The notes: generated by a model from the letters alone, not told the origin. A stretch of 64,000 nt of DNA from Theropithecus gelada (GCF_003255815.1 NC_037668.1:90706822-90770821), one strand, 5' to 3'; counted from the stretch's first letter, positions 20,870 to 32,010 are shown. Made by a program: numbers and translations.

Positions 20870-22380
20870 AACTACTTCACTCGAAGGGCAGTTTAAATAA
20901 TCTTGTCTGTATATAGGACACGATATAAATTGTGGGTTGGGAAGGAGAAAGTAGTATGCATAGGGTTGTATCCCATCATTGATAAGTATTATCTGTCTTC
21001 TGTTGTTTGTGATATTTAATTACACAATGCTCTTTCCTTACTTTTCCTTCCTTTCTTCCTTCCTTCCTTCCTTCCTCTCCTTTTTGTGATTAAATAGTTC
21101 CAATAATTGTCACTGAATGAAAGTCAACAAGGACACTATTGGCATTTAGGGACGGGCAGGTCTTTATTGTGCAGATTTCCTGCACATTGGATGATGTCCT
21201 TTAGCCTTGGCACCCCCATAAACATCATGATAACCAAAAACACTTCTATTAACTCCCTTTGTTATCTGGTTGATTTTCATAAACCAGGAGGCAAAAGGAG
21301 GAAAGGATCTTTTTGGAAGCAAGTTGTCAAGGTTTTTGTTTAAAGAGCTGAGAATCAAATGGAATAGAATTAATCTGATAGAAGGTCGGAAAGGTGCCCA
21401 ATTTCCCTTGCTTGCTTCAACCCTATAGGGTGGAAAAAGGAAATACTCACGTTTCCAGATGTCCTTGTACCTAGTGTTGATCATAGACAGAATCTAGGCA
21501 TGGATTTATAAGTGGAAGTCTGCTGAGGGCCCTGAGAAGGAATTGACTTTTCTTGATTAAAAAAAAGATAGAAATGGCACATCCTTTTCCTCTCCCTTCT
21601 GCCTTGAATATAAATGTGATGGTAGGAGCTACAGCAATTATTTTGCAACCATAAGCAAAAACCTGTTTGAAGCAATGTCAGCAACCACCTACCTTCAGAC
21701 TTCTTAGGGTGTGAGAAAAATAGTCTTGCAAGCCTTATTGTAAGTACCATCTGAAAGCGTTTCTGATACAGCACTATGTAAAATGATATTTGTAAAGTTT
21801 ACTTGATAATAAAGAAATATCTTTATAATTAATATTGGTGAAAAAGCAGGATACATATGAGTCTGTAGGGGTATTTCCACTATATAATCCTTCCTTAAAT
21901 GCTACAATAACTTATTCACATGCAAAAAGGTACTCACAGAAATTATTGCAAATTGTTAAGAGTGGGTTTTTTTTTTTTTTTTTTGCATGAATGTCTAAGG
22001 CTTATTTTTGTTACATTTTTCTAGTCTCTATTTTCCAAATTTGCTTTCATAAGTCTATTACTTTTAAACAAAAGAACAATGTGTGTACATAATACACACA
22101 CAGACACAAACGTGTGTATAGTTGGAGCTAATGCAGCCTCTGGGTGCAGTAGTGGAAGGAGAATGTCTAGATCCTAAGAGGCAATCCTCTCACTCTGTTG
22201 AGCTCCCTTGGGTGTGAGCGCAGGGCTGTTGAGGGGTCTACAACTCAACATGATGAGAGTACAGGAGCACTGTGATCATTCATCTTGTGATAATTAAATT
22301 GTGAAGCAGAGAAGCACAAGAACTATCTTCGAATATGTGCAGGACTCTTATGTGGAAATGGATATTAGTTCTTCCCGTCC
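20870..22380. other. Mostly single-copy sequence with simple repeats
   Basis: No nameable transposon over 1.5 kb. It contains a (TTCC)n pyrimidine tract (about 21035-21080), an 18-T run (about 21968-21985) and a short CA/TG-rich patch (about 22080-22125). Open frames at 21107-21343, 21164-21484 and 21481-21774 are mutually overlapping or antisense and carry no domain. Confidence 0.5.
21040..21080 (+). repeat. (TTCC)n pyrimidine microsatellite
   Basis: Repeated ttcc units with a few ttt interruptions. No Alu or L1 body is attached, so it arose independently of a retroelement tail. Confidence 0.9.
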
Positions 22381-22860
22381 TTCATTCATTCACACCAAAT
22401 ATTGACAGGGGCCATATGACAGGTAATGGGTGAGCCCACTATTAGCCCCAAGCAGCCATGATTCCCTGCCTTCATAGAATGGGCAGTTTATGAATGGAAA
22501 TAATAATTTATCACATAATTACAAAACTATACCACTTTCAGTAATGATAAAACCTATGAAGAAACAGTAGAGGGAGCTGTGAGAGGCAGAAACCTAATCT
22601 AGTTTGGGGAGTTAGTATAAGATTTCCCTGAAGAAGCCTTGTTTGAGCTGAGGTCTGAAGAGCGAATTAGAAAAAGCAGACAAGAAGAGAGTTTCAAACG
22701 AAGGCATTATGCAAACGCCCTGGGGCCAGTGGGAAAGTTGCCTACCTGAGCAGAAAGAGGCCTGGGGCCTCTGCAGCACAGAGCATGAGGGTTTGAGTGG
22801 TCTGAGATGAGGCTGGTGAGGCAGGCAGAGGCCAGATCATACAGAATAAGGATTCTCAGC
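22381..22860 (-). mobile_element. L2 LINE fragment
   Basis: Follows reversed L2 for almost 0.5 kb: 'ccctgccttcatagaatggg', 'cctgaagaagccttgtttga', 'gctgaggtctgaagagcg', 'caaacgccctggggccagtg' and 'ggcagaggccagatcataca'. One of the longest L2 copies in the window. Confidence 0.8.
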
Positions 22861-23114
22861 CTTAGGCTCCCTAAGAATCATGGGTCATCATGATGGGTTG
22901 TAATCGGAGGGGAGGTATTACTCAGATGGTGAAAAATTCCCTTTGGTTGTACTGGATGTGCAAGTGGGCGGGGGTGAATAGAAAAACCTTGGTTCTTCAT
23001 CACTCTGGAAGGGACTAGAGTCCATGGAAGGGAGTGACAAGAAGAAAGATTTTGGCTAAATAAGAGAAAAAACTTTCTAATGATGAGATAAATAAGAACT
23101 ATCACAGATTCAGC

Positions 23115-23285
23115 CATGAGTAATTGGGAGACACTTCTCACAACAATCTTAGAGGGTAGAGACTGGTGTCATGCCTCTTTACAGATTAGGGAATGAGGCT
23201 CAGAGAGGTTAAGTGACTTACCGAACATCACACAGGCAATGGGTGGTAGATCCAGTCCTGGAACAGAGTTCTGGGCACGGCCAAA
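23115..23285 (-). mobile_element. MIR SINE
   Basis: Reversed MIR: 'ttacagattagggaatgagg', 'cagagaggttaagtgactta' and 'catcacacaggcaatgggtg'. Well conserved core. Confidence 0.8.
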
Positions 23286-23880
23286 GTCCTTTCTTCATCG
23301 CTCGGCAACAATGCCTCCCTCCACCAAAAAAAGACCTGCTCTCCCAAGTGGGAAGGCAAAAGGGGTGACCTCCTCTTTCAAGGGCTTTCTGCCCTGGGAG
23401 CTTTTGTATTTCCAAGAGTGACAGTGCTTGACCTGCTTCACCCGCACCTGGACATGGCTTGGACTCTGAGAAAAAGAGGCTTTTCTCCTTGTGTCCTTTC
23501 CTAGGGAGCTGCGGATGTCTCTGTCTTCCTTCCTGCCTAAGATCCCCCCATCCCACAGAATCGTATTCTCCTTATAGCTTAGAGACCCTCTCTTTCCCAC
23601 AGTCCTTGGAGAGAAGCTAGGGGCTAAAAGCCCCGCTCTGGAACTTTCGGGAAGCCTCCCCAGAGGCTGCCTTGCCAGGGAGCTCTGCCTTCTGCTTTCT
23701 CTCAGGCCCTGGGGGAACGCGACTTCATTTCAGGGCTGAGGAGATGAAGAAGAGGAGGTTCGTGAAGGTTGACCTTCTGCAGACCTGAGCCTATCCCAGT
23801 ATAAACTACCTGGATCAAAGGAGCAGCATCCTTTGCTATCGGATGCCATTGGTTCACAGGAGAAAAGTGAGAGATCAAGA
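23286..23880. other. Single-copy, moderately GC-rich sequence
   Basis: Open frames exist on both strands at 23218-23600, but they overlap each other antisense, start in the neighbouring MIR and have no recognisable domain. I do not call a gene. Confidence 0.5.
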
Positions 23881-23890
23881 AGTTATCAGG

Positions 23891-24237
23891 TGACTGGGTG
23901 CGGTGGTTCACTCCTATAATCCCAGCACTCTGGGAGGCCGAGGGGGGATGGATCACCTGAGGCCAGGAGTTCGAGACCAGCCTGGTCAACACGGTGAAAC
24001 CTTATCTCTACTGAAAATACGAAAATTAGCCGGGCATGGTGGTGCATGCCTGTAATCCCAGCTACTTGGGGGGCTAAAGCAAGAAAATCACTCTAGCCCA
24101 GGAGGTGGAGGATGTAGTGATCCGAGATCATACCACTGCACTCCAGCCTAGGCAATAGAGCAAGACTCCGTCTCAAAAAAAAAAAAAAAAAGAAAAAAGA
24201 AAAAAGAAAAGAAAAAGGAAGATAGAAAGAAAAAAAA
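23891..24237 (+). mobile_element. AluS-type Alu
   Basis: Full-length Alu with a long tail of A and AAAG units (to about 24237). Flanked by an 11-bp duplication with one mismatch (aagttatcagg ending 23890; aagttctcagg at 24238-24248). Confidence 0.96.
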
Positions 24238-24248
24238 AAGTTCTCAGG

Positions 24249-25114
24249 AACAGTTGACTTCCTTTCTGAAGTCACGGAGCAGCTGCTGCCCCGTAACAAC
24301 CCTGAACATGATGAACATTTTGGGAGAAGGGGTAATTTTTAAATAAAGAAAAATGCTGCTTCTCTGCAAGAAAATGTGGCCACTAACTTCATTTGACAGG
24401 TGTGATAGACTGTGGTGGTTTTGGGGGGATACATGGTGTAAAGTAAAGCAAGAGAAGTAATAAGCATCTTGGCATTTATTCTTTATGTAGGAATATTTGT
24501 TCCTCAAAGTCAGACTACGTGGAATATTAGCATTTGAATAAATTATTCAACACCTTCTAGAGAAAGCAAGGGGAAAAATCTTTTCAGCATTATAACATGG
24601 CAATCTACAAGGTAGTAGAAAAAGAAGGCTGTCATTTTTTCTTCAATTACAAAAGGCAAATATTTATTATTTATAAGTATTCGCCTTGTATAGGCTTAAA
24701 TGTTATTTATGAACCTGTTGCACAGTGATTTTCAATGTAACTCATTATTTTTAGCCTTAGGGTGTTGTAAAGGAGCACGGATATATTTAATGACACTCTG
24801 CTAGTCAGCGCAATTACACTGTAATCATTATGTAAAATGTGCTATTAATTAAACCAATTTCTAGTTAGAACATTCGCTTCTGCAGGGCTTAATCTTAATC
24901 TCCAGCAATCTTTCTCTCTGTTTTTCACCTATTAATTATATGATTACTCTTTAAGTTAGATGTGATATGTTTTTATTTTTAAACTTAATACCTTCAAATA
25001 GGAATATTTGGCAAATGAGTCTGGTGTTTATGGGTCAAATGTTTCTATTTGTTGAACTAGAGAAAGGTTTAGTTTAAAGGTTATTTTTTGTGAAGTTGTA
25101 TTTTTTTTTTTTTT
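24249..25114. other. Repeat-poor block, possible conserved non-coding element
   Basis: No transposon visible. From about 24600 to 25080 the text is rich in homeodomain-type cores (ttaatta, taattat, attaatt) and bicoid-type 'cttaatcttaatctcc', with retained CpGs ('agtcagcgcaattacactg'). Candidate developmental enhancer by composition only. Confidence 0.45.
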
Positions 25115-25130
25115 AAAATCAAACTCTTAA

Positions 25131-25430
25131 AGCCGGATGCGGTGGCTCATGCCTGTAATCCCAGCACTTTGGGAGGCCGAGGCGGGTGGATCACTTGAGG
25201 TCGGGAGTTTGAGACCAGCCTGACCAACATGGAGAAACTCCATCTCTACTTAAAATACAAAATTAGCCTGGCGTGGTGGCGCATGCCTGTAATCCCAGCC
25301 ACTCGGGAGGCTGAGGCAGGAGAATCTCTTGAAATGGGGAGGAGGAGGTTGCGGTGAGCCGAGATCTCGCCACTGCACTCCAGCCTGGGCAACAAGAGCG
25401 AAACTCCGCCTCGACAAAAAAAAAAAAAAA
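25131..25430 (+). mobile_element. AluS-type Alu
   Basis: Full-length Alu ending in an uninterrupted poly(A). 14-bp duplication with one mismatch, aaaatcaaactctt at 25115-25128 and aaaatcacactctt at 25431-25444. Confidence 0.97.
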
Positions 25431-25444
25431 AAAATCACACTCTT

Positions 25445-26870
25445 GTATGTTCTCTTTTCTACCTAAGTAGCACTATTCACAAAAATCCTTAGTTTTGTGA
25501 CTTACAAAAATATCCAGTTTCACTTGAGTCATCGCTGTATTGAGCTTACATGCTTTGAAATGTCCCTTTCTTACTGAAAGGTGGTAAGATGTGGTACTAT
25601 TTGACTTCAGCATTATATGATATGTCACCATTTTGTAAAAAAAAAAAAAAACCCTCATTTTGTTAAAGTAGGTTAAATAGTTGATGTATCTGGGGCTGGA
25701 GGAGGTAAACAGCCTCTCTCTAAAGGCCTTTCCACCGCTTCTCTTCCAAAAGCTGTGTTTTACTTCTACTGCTGTGTTTCCAATAACGTGGAGGGGAAAA
25801 CCGGCTTCCTAATCTTTACTAATGATTCTTGCTGATAAAGGTTATAACAGCATTTCTTTCTTTCTTTCTTCCTTTTTAATTCATTCTTCTCTCTCTAGAA
25901 TGACCCCTTGTAGAAGGGAACTAAGAAAGAAAGGAGGGGAACAAGCTTGCTATACAAGCAAGACAAGCAGGAAATGGATAAGGTTTCATTGTCTCCTTCC
26001 TTTGTACACCATCCATCTCCTGAGAGGTGGAGAGAGTGTTTTAAAAATCCTGAACAACGGAATAGAAGTCAGGGCCCACCTTGAACCAGTCAGAAAATAC
26101 ATCGAGACACTTTTGAATCACACGTGCAAGTCCCAGAAAACTTCTCTACAACCTTTGCCTTTGTCCTTTAGGTGGAACAAAGTACTATATAAAACTGTGT
26201 GGGGATTATTTTGACGAGAGTTGAAAAATGAAGGCTCTTATCCATTATTTAAATCCTTGTGTGCACCGCCCCCTCCACAAAGTGTGGGAGTAGGTCTTCT
26301 ACATCAAGATGCCTGGAGTTTGGTTCAGTGAAAACCTTTCGGAGGGCCTGGGGATCTTGATTGTCCCTCAGTGCCCTGATGAAATGTTTTTATTCATCCT
26401 GCTTGCTGCCTGGAGTTGACACTGGTAATATCAATCATTCTCTGCCAGCGTATTAACATGGCTGCACCTGCTTAAACCATCCACATGTTGTAACTCACAA
26501 GAAGTTGGGAATCAAATGCAATGTTATTTATGTACTCCCTTAACTTGTCCCATACTACAAAAATTTCCACTCTGACACCATCTGCTAGGGAAAGGGATTT
26601 ATCTCTCAATGTGAAACACCCACTGAACCGGTATCACATCCAGCAAACGGTTATCACCTTATGAAGCATCCATCGAAGCTCTGTGGCCTTGTTTCCAAAT
26701 GATTAATTTCCCTTGGTTGCTGGTTTTAGTTACAACATAGACTCACCGTGAAAGTTATGTGGTGTCAATGTCAGAAGTTCTCTGGCTAAAGAGGAAAGGA
26801 TGATGGAGCCAAGTTCAAAAGCCTTTAAAGAAAAGGCTGACAAATTGATTAAGAACTTTGTATTATAAAA
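25445..26870. other. Repeat-poor single-copy block
   Basis: About 1.4 kb without nameable transposons. It holds a poly(A) run (about 25637-25651) and a (TTTC)n patch (about 25855-25880). The 130-codon frame at 25822-26214 starts in that patch and has no domain; I treat it as chance. Confidence 0.5.
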
Positions 26871-27505
26871 AATACTACAATTAATGATAATGGGAGGAGT
26901 ATTTGCATTATATGTGATAAAATGCTAGTGGTTCAATATACAAAGAGCCTTCACAAATCAAGAAGAAGGCTAACCCAATAGAAAGAAGGAGAGAAAGAAA
27001 AGCATGAACAGTATAGGAAAAAAATTCTAAATGGTCCTGAACATATGGAAAAGATACTCAATCTCACACCTGTTTTATAAAATGCAGGTCAAAACAAGGA
27101 TATACCATACTTATCAAAGAGATATAATTTTTAAAGTTTAATAATACTGGAATTAGAGAGAGAGAGTGCACAGGGAAACAGGCACTCCCATGCCAAGTAT
27201 ATGTATATGATTTGGTGTGATCACTTCAGATGGAAATTTAGCAATAACTATTAAGATGTAAAGTGTGTACATCTTGGACTTAGTTCCTTGCCAAGATGAA
27301 TATATTTCAGCAAGAAAGTAACACTATAAGTATAAAGGTATTTATTGCAGTCTAATTTTTACTTGCTAAAAACTATAAATACTTAAATGTCCATGAGAAG
27401 GGGCTGGTTAGATAAATCATGTAACAGCCATTCAATGGAATAGTATGTAGCTATTAAAAAGAATAAGGTAGATATATATGTAGAAAAATAAAATAATTTC
27501 TACAA
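26870..27505 (+). mobile_element. Old L1M fragment, left part
   Basis: Sense L1 ORF2-to-3'UTR text of an old family: 'tatggaaaagatactcaatc', 'gcaagaaagtaacactataa', 'ccattcaatggaatagtatg' and 'tagctattaaaaagaataag'. All frames are broken. It continues at about 28440-28650 after later insertions. Confidence 0.65.
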
Positions 27506-27650
27506 TGTGTGATCTCAAGTGAATTACTTAATCTGTATCTCAGTTACTTCATATGTAAAATAACAAACTTTAATAGTAAATAATAATAAAATATAATGAT
27601 AAATAATAAACATCAAAATTTATAATGAAGTACCTACCTTAAAAGACTAC

Positions 27651-28307
27651 TTTTTTTTGGGACAGGGTCTCACTCTGTTGCCCAGGCTGGGGTGCAGTGG
27701 CATGATCAAGGCTCATCGCAGTCTTAAACTCTTGGGCTTAAGCAATCCTCTCACCCTGGCTTGCCAAGTAGCTGGGACTCTAAGCATACACAACTGATAT
27801 GGTTTGGCTCTGTGTCCCCACCCAAATTTCCTTTCAAATTGTAATTCCCATAATCCCCACGTGTCGAGGGAGGGGCCAGGTGGGAGGTTACTGGATCATG
27901 GGGGTGTTTTCCCCATGCTGTTCTCGTGATAGTGAGTGAGTTCTCATGAGATCTGATGGTTTTATGAGGCAGTTTTCCCTGCTCTTGCTGGCTCTCTCTC
28001 ACCTGCCGCTATGTAAGATGTGCCTGCCTCCCTTTCTGCCATGATTGTAAGTTTCTGGAGGCCTCCCCAGCCATGTGGAACTGTGAGTCAATTAAACCTC
28101 TTTATAAATTACGCAGTGTTGGGTATGTTTTTATAGCAGTGTGAAAACAGACTAATACAACAACCATGTCTGGCAATTTTTTTTTCCCCATAGAGATAAG
28201 GTCTTACTATAATGCCTGGGCTGGGTTTCAACTCCTGGGGTCAAGCAACCCTCTGGCCTCAGCCTCCCAAAGTGCTGAGATTACAGGTGTAAGCCACCAT
28301 GCTTGGC
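27651..28307 (-). mobile_element. AluJ-type Alu split by a THE1 LTR
   Basis: Reversed Alu in two pieces, 27651-27794 and 28160-28307. Joining them across the LTR restores a continuous Alu text at 'catacacaac|catgtctggc'. An imperfect duplication flanks the Alu (taaaagactac at about 27640-27650; taaaggactat at about 28308-28318). Confidence 0.93.
27795..28159 (+). mobile_element. Solo THE1 LTR (ERVL-MaLR)
   Basis: A 365-bp LTR starting tgatatggtttggctctgtg and ending agactaataca, with TG...CA termini, and 'gagttctcatgagatctgat' and 'caattaaacctctttataaa' inside. Perfect 5-bp target duplication acaac at 27790-27794 and 28160-28164. No internal viral sequence remains, as expected for an LTR-LTR recombination product. 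Confidence 0.95.
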
Positions 28308-28364
28308 CTAAAGGACTATTATGAGAAAAAAATAAGTTAATGTGTATATATATACACACATATA

Positions 28365-28440
28365 TAATGCTCAGACTAGCTGGCACATAGTAGATGCTAT
28401 GTGTTAGTTTTAAGTATTATTTTATTATTGTGATTTCATA
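28365..28440 (+). mobile_element. MIR 3' end fragment
   Basis: The text 'gctggcacatagtagatgct' is a sense MIR end. MIR-like text at 27510-27570 ('cttaatctgtatctcagtta') may be the left half of the same copy, separated by the Alu. Confidence 0.5.
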
Positions 28441-28655
28441 TTTCTATGTAAAAAAGCAAATTTCAAGAAGGTATGTAGAGTGTATAAAAGCAAATGCATA
28501 GATGTCTCTGAAAGGATGTACAGGAACTACAGATAGCAATTAATCTATGGAGTGAGACTTCTGTTGTTGACTTTATACCCTTCTGTGTAAGCTTGCATTG
28601 GTTTTACAATTTTTAAAAATGCAGGAACAAAACAAAAAAACAAACACTGTGAATT
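28441..28655 (+). mobile_element. Old L1M fragment, 3' continuation
   Basis: Typical old L1 3'UTR-like text: 'gcatagatgtctctgaaagg' and 'gcattggttttacaattttt'. Likely the same L1M copy as 26870-27505. Confidence 0.5.
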
Positions 28656-28699
28656 AGGGATTTAAAAAAGACAAAGACAAAGAAAGATGTTCTTCTGGA

Positions 28700-28975
28700 A
28701 GATATTTTTCATCATTCATTCAAAGAACATGCATTGTATATCTTCTGTATTTTAGGCACTAGTTATGAAAGATGAATAAGATATGGTGATAATGATTCCT
28801 CACAAGTGCACTGTCTAATGGGGGAGAGAGACACATAAGAAAAATACTCAAATTGCTGAGGGAGCCCAGGGAGGGAAGTAATAAATTCTGGTGGTAATAT
28901 CTGGCTGGGTTTTGAAGGATTAATAAGAAGTTTTCCTGGTGGGCATACAGAGTTGAGAAGGCAAAACTAATGTAT
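28700..28975 (-). mobile_element. L2 LINE fragment
   Basis: Reversed L2: 'gaaagatgaataagatatgg', 'cactgtctaatgggggagag' and 'gctgggttttgaaggattaa'. Confidence 0.75.
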
Positions 28976-29205
28976 GGTGAGAGAAATCAGGATTGTGGTT
29001 GTTTCTAGGGTAGAAGGGGGATTGATTGGGGAAGGGACAGAGGGGAACTTTCTGGGGTGATGGAAATCTTCAAAGGAATGTGGGTTATATAAGTAGATGC
29101 CATTGTTAGAACTGACCACACTGTGCAATGAAGAGATATGCATTTCACTATATGCAAGGATACCTTCATTAAAAAGAAGAATAAGAAATAAAGGATGAAT
29201 GTATG
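28976..29205 (+). mobile_element. L1M 3' UTR fragment
   Basis: Sense old-L1 3' end: 'aggggaactttctggggtga', 'tggaaatcttcaaaggaatg' and 'actgaccacactgtgcaatg', ending in an A-rich tail. Three overlapping minus-strand frames at 28967-29405 cross it and have no domain. Confidence 0.65.
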
Positions 29206-29884
29206 AATGAATAAGACCAGAAAGGGAAATAGCAGTGTTGTTGTGTATACATAACAGACAAGAGGAATATCCCAGAGAAGAGGAGACAGAAGACTGAATT
29301 GAGGGTGTAGATGAGGTAGGAATGACCAGCATTGTAGGTGCATGGTGCCAGCCCTGGCTGCTTGATAATGCATGGTAATCCAACCCAACTGAGGGCTTCT
29401 AACATCCTGATAGGAAGGCAGTCTACTTCCTACCTTCAGGGAGCCTCCATTGCAAAAGCAGGGAGCCTTCTCGTACAGGGAGAGGGAACTTGCTCAGATT
29501 AAAGCCCCTGAACACTTGGAGCCACCCATTCCAAGCGGTCCATCTCTGCCTACACCTATAGGAAAGGCTCCATCACTAGGTCTTGCTAACCTTGGCATAG
29601 TGGCAAATGTAATCTTCACACGAGGGCGGCTTGTCCTTGAAAAATTTCTCCAATACATTAAGCACAAGCATTCTTGGTGCATCTGTCAGGCATGGGCACA
29701 CATCTTTTTGTGGCCTCTCTTATTTCATGTGTAAGCTTCTGTTACAGACCACAGTGGCAACAAACTCTCCTCTTTCATTTCTGAGCCAGCTTGTGCTGGG
29801 ATTCCTCTCTGGGCCTCAGAGGAGTCTAAGTATTGTCTTCCTGTGTCATCTCTTTTAGTCCCTAGAGAGTTTGCTTGCCTGTTT
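29206..29884. other. Single-copy sequence
   Basis: No nameable repeat. Plus frames at 29450-29734 and 29631-29858 lack any recognisable domain and overlap an antisense frame. Confidence 0.5.
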
Positions 29885-30230
29885 GGTTTTGTGTTTTTAG
29901 AGCAATTTTAGGTTTAGAGAAAAATTGCACAAGAAGTACAGCATTCACTTACTCTGCTCCCACAGTTTCTTTTATTATTAACTTCTTCCATTAGTGTAGT
30001 ATATTTGTTACAATTGGTGAACCAATACTAATACATTAATATTAACTAAAGTCCAGAGCTTACATTAGAGGTCACTCTCTGTATTGTACAGTTCTATTGG
30101 TTTTGACAAATGTACAATGTCCTGTGTCTGCCATTACATCCCTCCTATTTATCCCTTCCCTCAACCACCCCTGCCACCCCTGTGGCAGCCACTGATCTTT
30201 TTAATGTTCCTGTGGTTTTTGCCGTAGAGG
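29885..30230. mobile_element. Old L1-associated (L1M-type) fragment
   Basis: Similar to the left part of the 15525-16420 element: 'gagcaattttaggtttagag', 'ttggtgaaccaatactaata', 'tattggttttgacaaatgta' and 'cagccactgatctttttaat'. Family call moderate. Confidence 0.5.
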
Positions 30231-30409
30231 GTTTTAAGTTCTTTGAAAAATTTGACAACCTTTGAAATCATCTGCAGAGATTATTACAATATACAAGCTT
30301 TTAAATACATCTGTTTTTGATTTTTTAGATTGCATTCTCGAATGTTACAAAGAAAAGGGGAGTATTTGTATTATCCAGTTAATTCGGTGTATAAATAGAC
30401 ATGTATTTG

Positions 30410-30515
30410 CTTATTCATTCACTTATTCATTCAACACATCAACAAATATTTGCTGTACCTTTTTCTGTGCCAGGCATTGCACTGTACCAAAGTCAAATAA
30501 GATAATTCACTCTGG
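30410..30515 (-). mobile_element. L2 3' end fragment
   Basis: Reversed L2 end: 'ttattcattcaacacatcaa', 'caaatatttgctgtaccttt' and 'gtgccaggcattgcactgta'. Confidence 0.7.
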
Positions 30516-30571
30516 AGCCAATAGCATGCAATGGAAGAAGTAAGTACCTAATATTAAGAAGAATGATCCCT

Positions 30572-30841
30572 GACGTTCATTGCACACTTACTATGTGCTA
30601 CATAACCCTAATAACTTTTAGTTGCATTATCATTATCTGGGCTTGTTTGCCCTGAGTACAGTCCATGGCCCAGCTTGTACCACTTTGTGTTCTGGGTGTT
30701 CATGTATCTCTCACTTTACACTAGCATTTCTCATACACGTGTAATGCTCACACCGAAAAATCTTTAGGAGGGAGATATGATTATTCCCATTTCAGACTCA
30801 AGGCAACTAGTCAACTTGTCAAAAGGCTCACAGCTAATAAA
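30572..30841 (-). mobile_element. MIR SINE interrupted by a 90-bp local copy
   Basis: Reversed MIR halves lie at about 30572-30645 ('cattgcacacttactatgtg') and about 30738-30841 ('ttcccatttcagactcaagg', 'aaaggctcacagctaataaa'). The 90 bp between them (30648-30737) duplicate sequence found immediately downstream at 30842-30931. Confidence 0.6.
30648..30737 (+). repeat. Direct duplication, copy 1 (90 bp)
   Basis: Identical to 30842-30931 except one position (A at 30660, G at 30854). Offset between copies is 194 bp. This copy lies inside MIR sequence, which suggests it is the inserted copy. Confidence 0.95.
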
Positions 30842-30931
30842 TGCCCTGAGTACGGTCCATGGCCCAGCTTGTACCACTTTGTGTTCTGGGTGTTCATGTA
30901 TCTCTCACTTTACACTAGCATTTCTCATACA
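30842..30931 (+). repeat. Direct duplication, copy 2 (90 bp)
   Basis: Partner of 30648-30737; 89 of 90 positions match. It directly follows the MIR end and may be the original copy. Confidence 0.95.
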
Positions 30932-31195
30932 ATTTCTCCATATTCATTCATTCTCTATATGTTATTTTCTTTCATCACTTTCTCTGATTCAGCTCATTTT
31001 TTGTTTGCATAGCCCTAAAGAATAATATTCCAGCAATAATGAGCATGAAGAATTAGTTATATATTTTTTCTAATACATACTAAAAGAAATACTTAGTTAC
31101 TTAAATAAAAAAACTGATGGCTATGCTGTCTCTAACCATCTCACCACCACCAGAGATACACACACAACACTTAGGGAAAACCGACTTTAGGCTGA
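30932..31195. other. Single-copy sequence
   Basis: AT-rich, no nameable repeat or plausible coding region. Confidence 0.5.
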
Positions 31196-31199
31196 AACT

Positions 31200-31290
31200 T
31201 CAGATCCCCAGAACCCAGCACAGCTGTTGGCACACAGCGCGTGCTCAATAAATGTTCAAGTAAATGAAACAGAGAGTGAGTAAATGAGCG
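31200..31290 (+). mobile_element. L2/MIR 3' end fragment
   Basis: Sense 3' end: 'cagaacccagcacagctgtt', 'ggcacacagcgcgtgctcaa' and 'taaatgttcaagtaaatgaa'. Confidence 0.7.
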
Positions 31291-31770
31291 GGATTTCGGA
31301 GACAGTATCTAGACTTCCATCAAAGTTTTTCTGATGCTTATGGAATTGGTGGCCATGGAGCTAGAGCATAATAGGAAATTGTGTGTTTTAATGACACCGC
31401 TAGTCCTAGACTGGGGTGTAGTGGTCATTGGGTGAGAGCCTGCCCTCAAGAGAGGAATAGGCAACTATCCACAAAGAGTGTGCAGGCAGGACAGCCTCTC
31501 TGAGAAGAACCCATGGAGGCCACTGGCAGGTTCCCAAACGGCATGAATTTGAGGGACCCTGGAAGGCCATCTGTCCCCACTGATGAGGAGTCCATTCCTT
31601 AGTGGGATGCATTGCCTTCTACCTTTTAAACCGCAGATGTCTCTAATTCCTTTAAAATAAACTGGTCTTCGATTGTCCCAAGGTAAGGCCCCTTTGTGGA
31701 TGTTCTGAGGAAATCTTACTGAACACAGACTCACTCACTTCTCAATTTTGTTTAGGGCTGGCAAACAAGG
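31291..31770. other. Single-copy sequence
   Basis: No nameable repeat. Minus frames at 31406-31734 overlap in two registers without a domain. A donor-like AAG|GTAAGG at about 31680-31687 is isolated and not taken as a splice site. Confidence 0.5.
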
Positions 31771-31774
31771 AAAA

Positions 31775-32010
31775 AGGAAGAGAACATTTATGGAGTGCCA
31801 GGAACTGTGCCAGACATTGTGACCATTTTTTAATGCCTTAGTTCATTTAATCCTTACAGCAGCCCAACTTAATGTTAGAGGTGAGGAGGCCCAGGCTCGA
31901 GAAGCTTAAATGACTGGTCCGAGGTCATTCCAGCCCCAAGTTGGTGGAGCTAGGATTTGAACATAAGGCTTAGTTCTTTCTGCTATACATCCCACCAGTT
32001 CTTTTTTAGC
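31775..32010 (-). mobile_element. MIR SINE
   Basis: Near full-length reversed MIR: 'tttatggagtgccaggaact', 'gttcatttaatccttacagc', 'aagcttaaatgactggtccg' and 'ggagctaggatttgaacata'. Confidence 0.85.

Noticed and set aside
20418..20880. 160-codon plus-strand frame with clear protein similarity
   Set aside because: The similarity is to L1 ORF2; the frame is the inverted piece of a truncated L1 and not a host gene.
25620..25675. Possible second tail-only insertion (cattttgt repeated around a poly(A))
   Set aside because: The flanking repeats are short and imperfect, with extra C between the A run and the right copy.
25822..26214. 130-codon plus-strand frame
   Set aside because: Begins in a (TTTC)n patch, has no domain, and sits in AT-rich non-coding sequence.
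26262..26280. CTCF-like core on the minus strand (ccgccccctcc)
   Set aside because: Only about 10 of 14 positions fit and the 5' half of the motif is absent.
31676..31690. Strong splice-donor-like AAG|GTAAGG
   Set aside because: Isolated; no acceptor, open exon or transcript context supports it.
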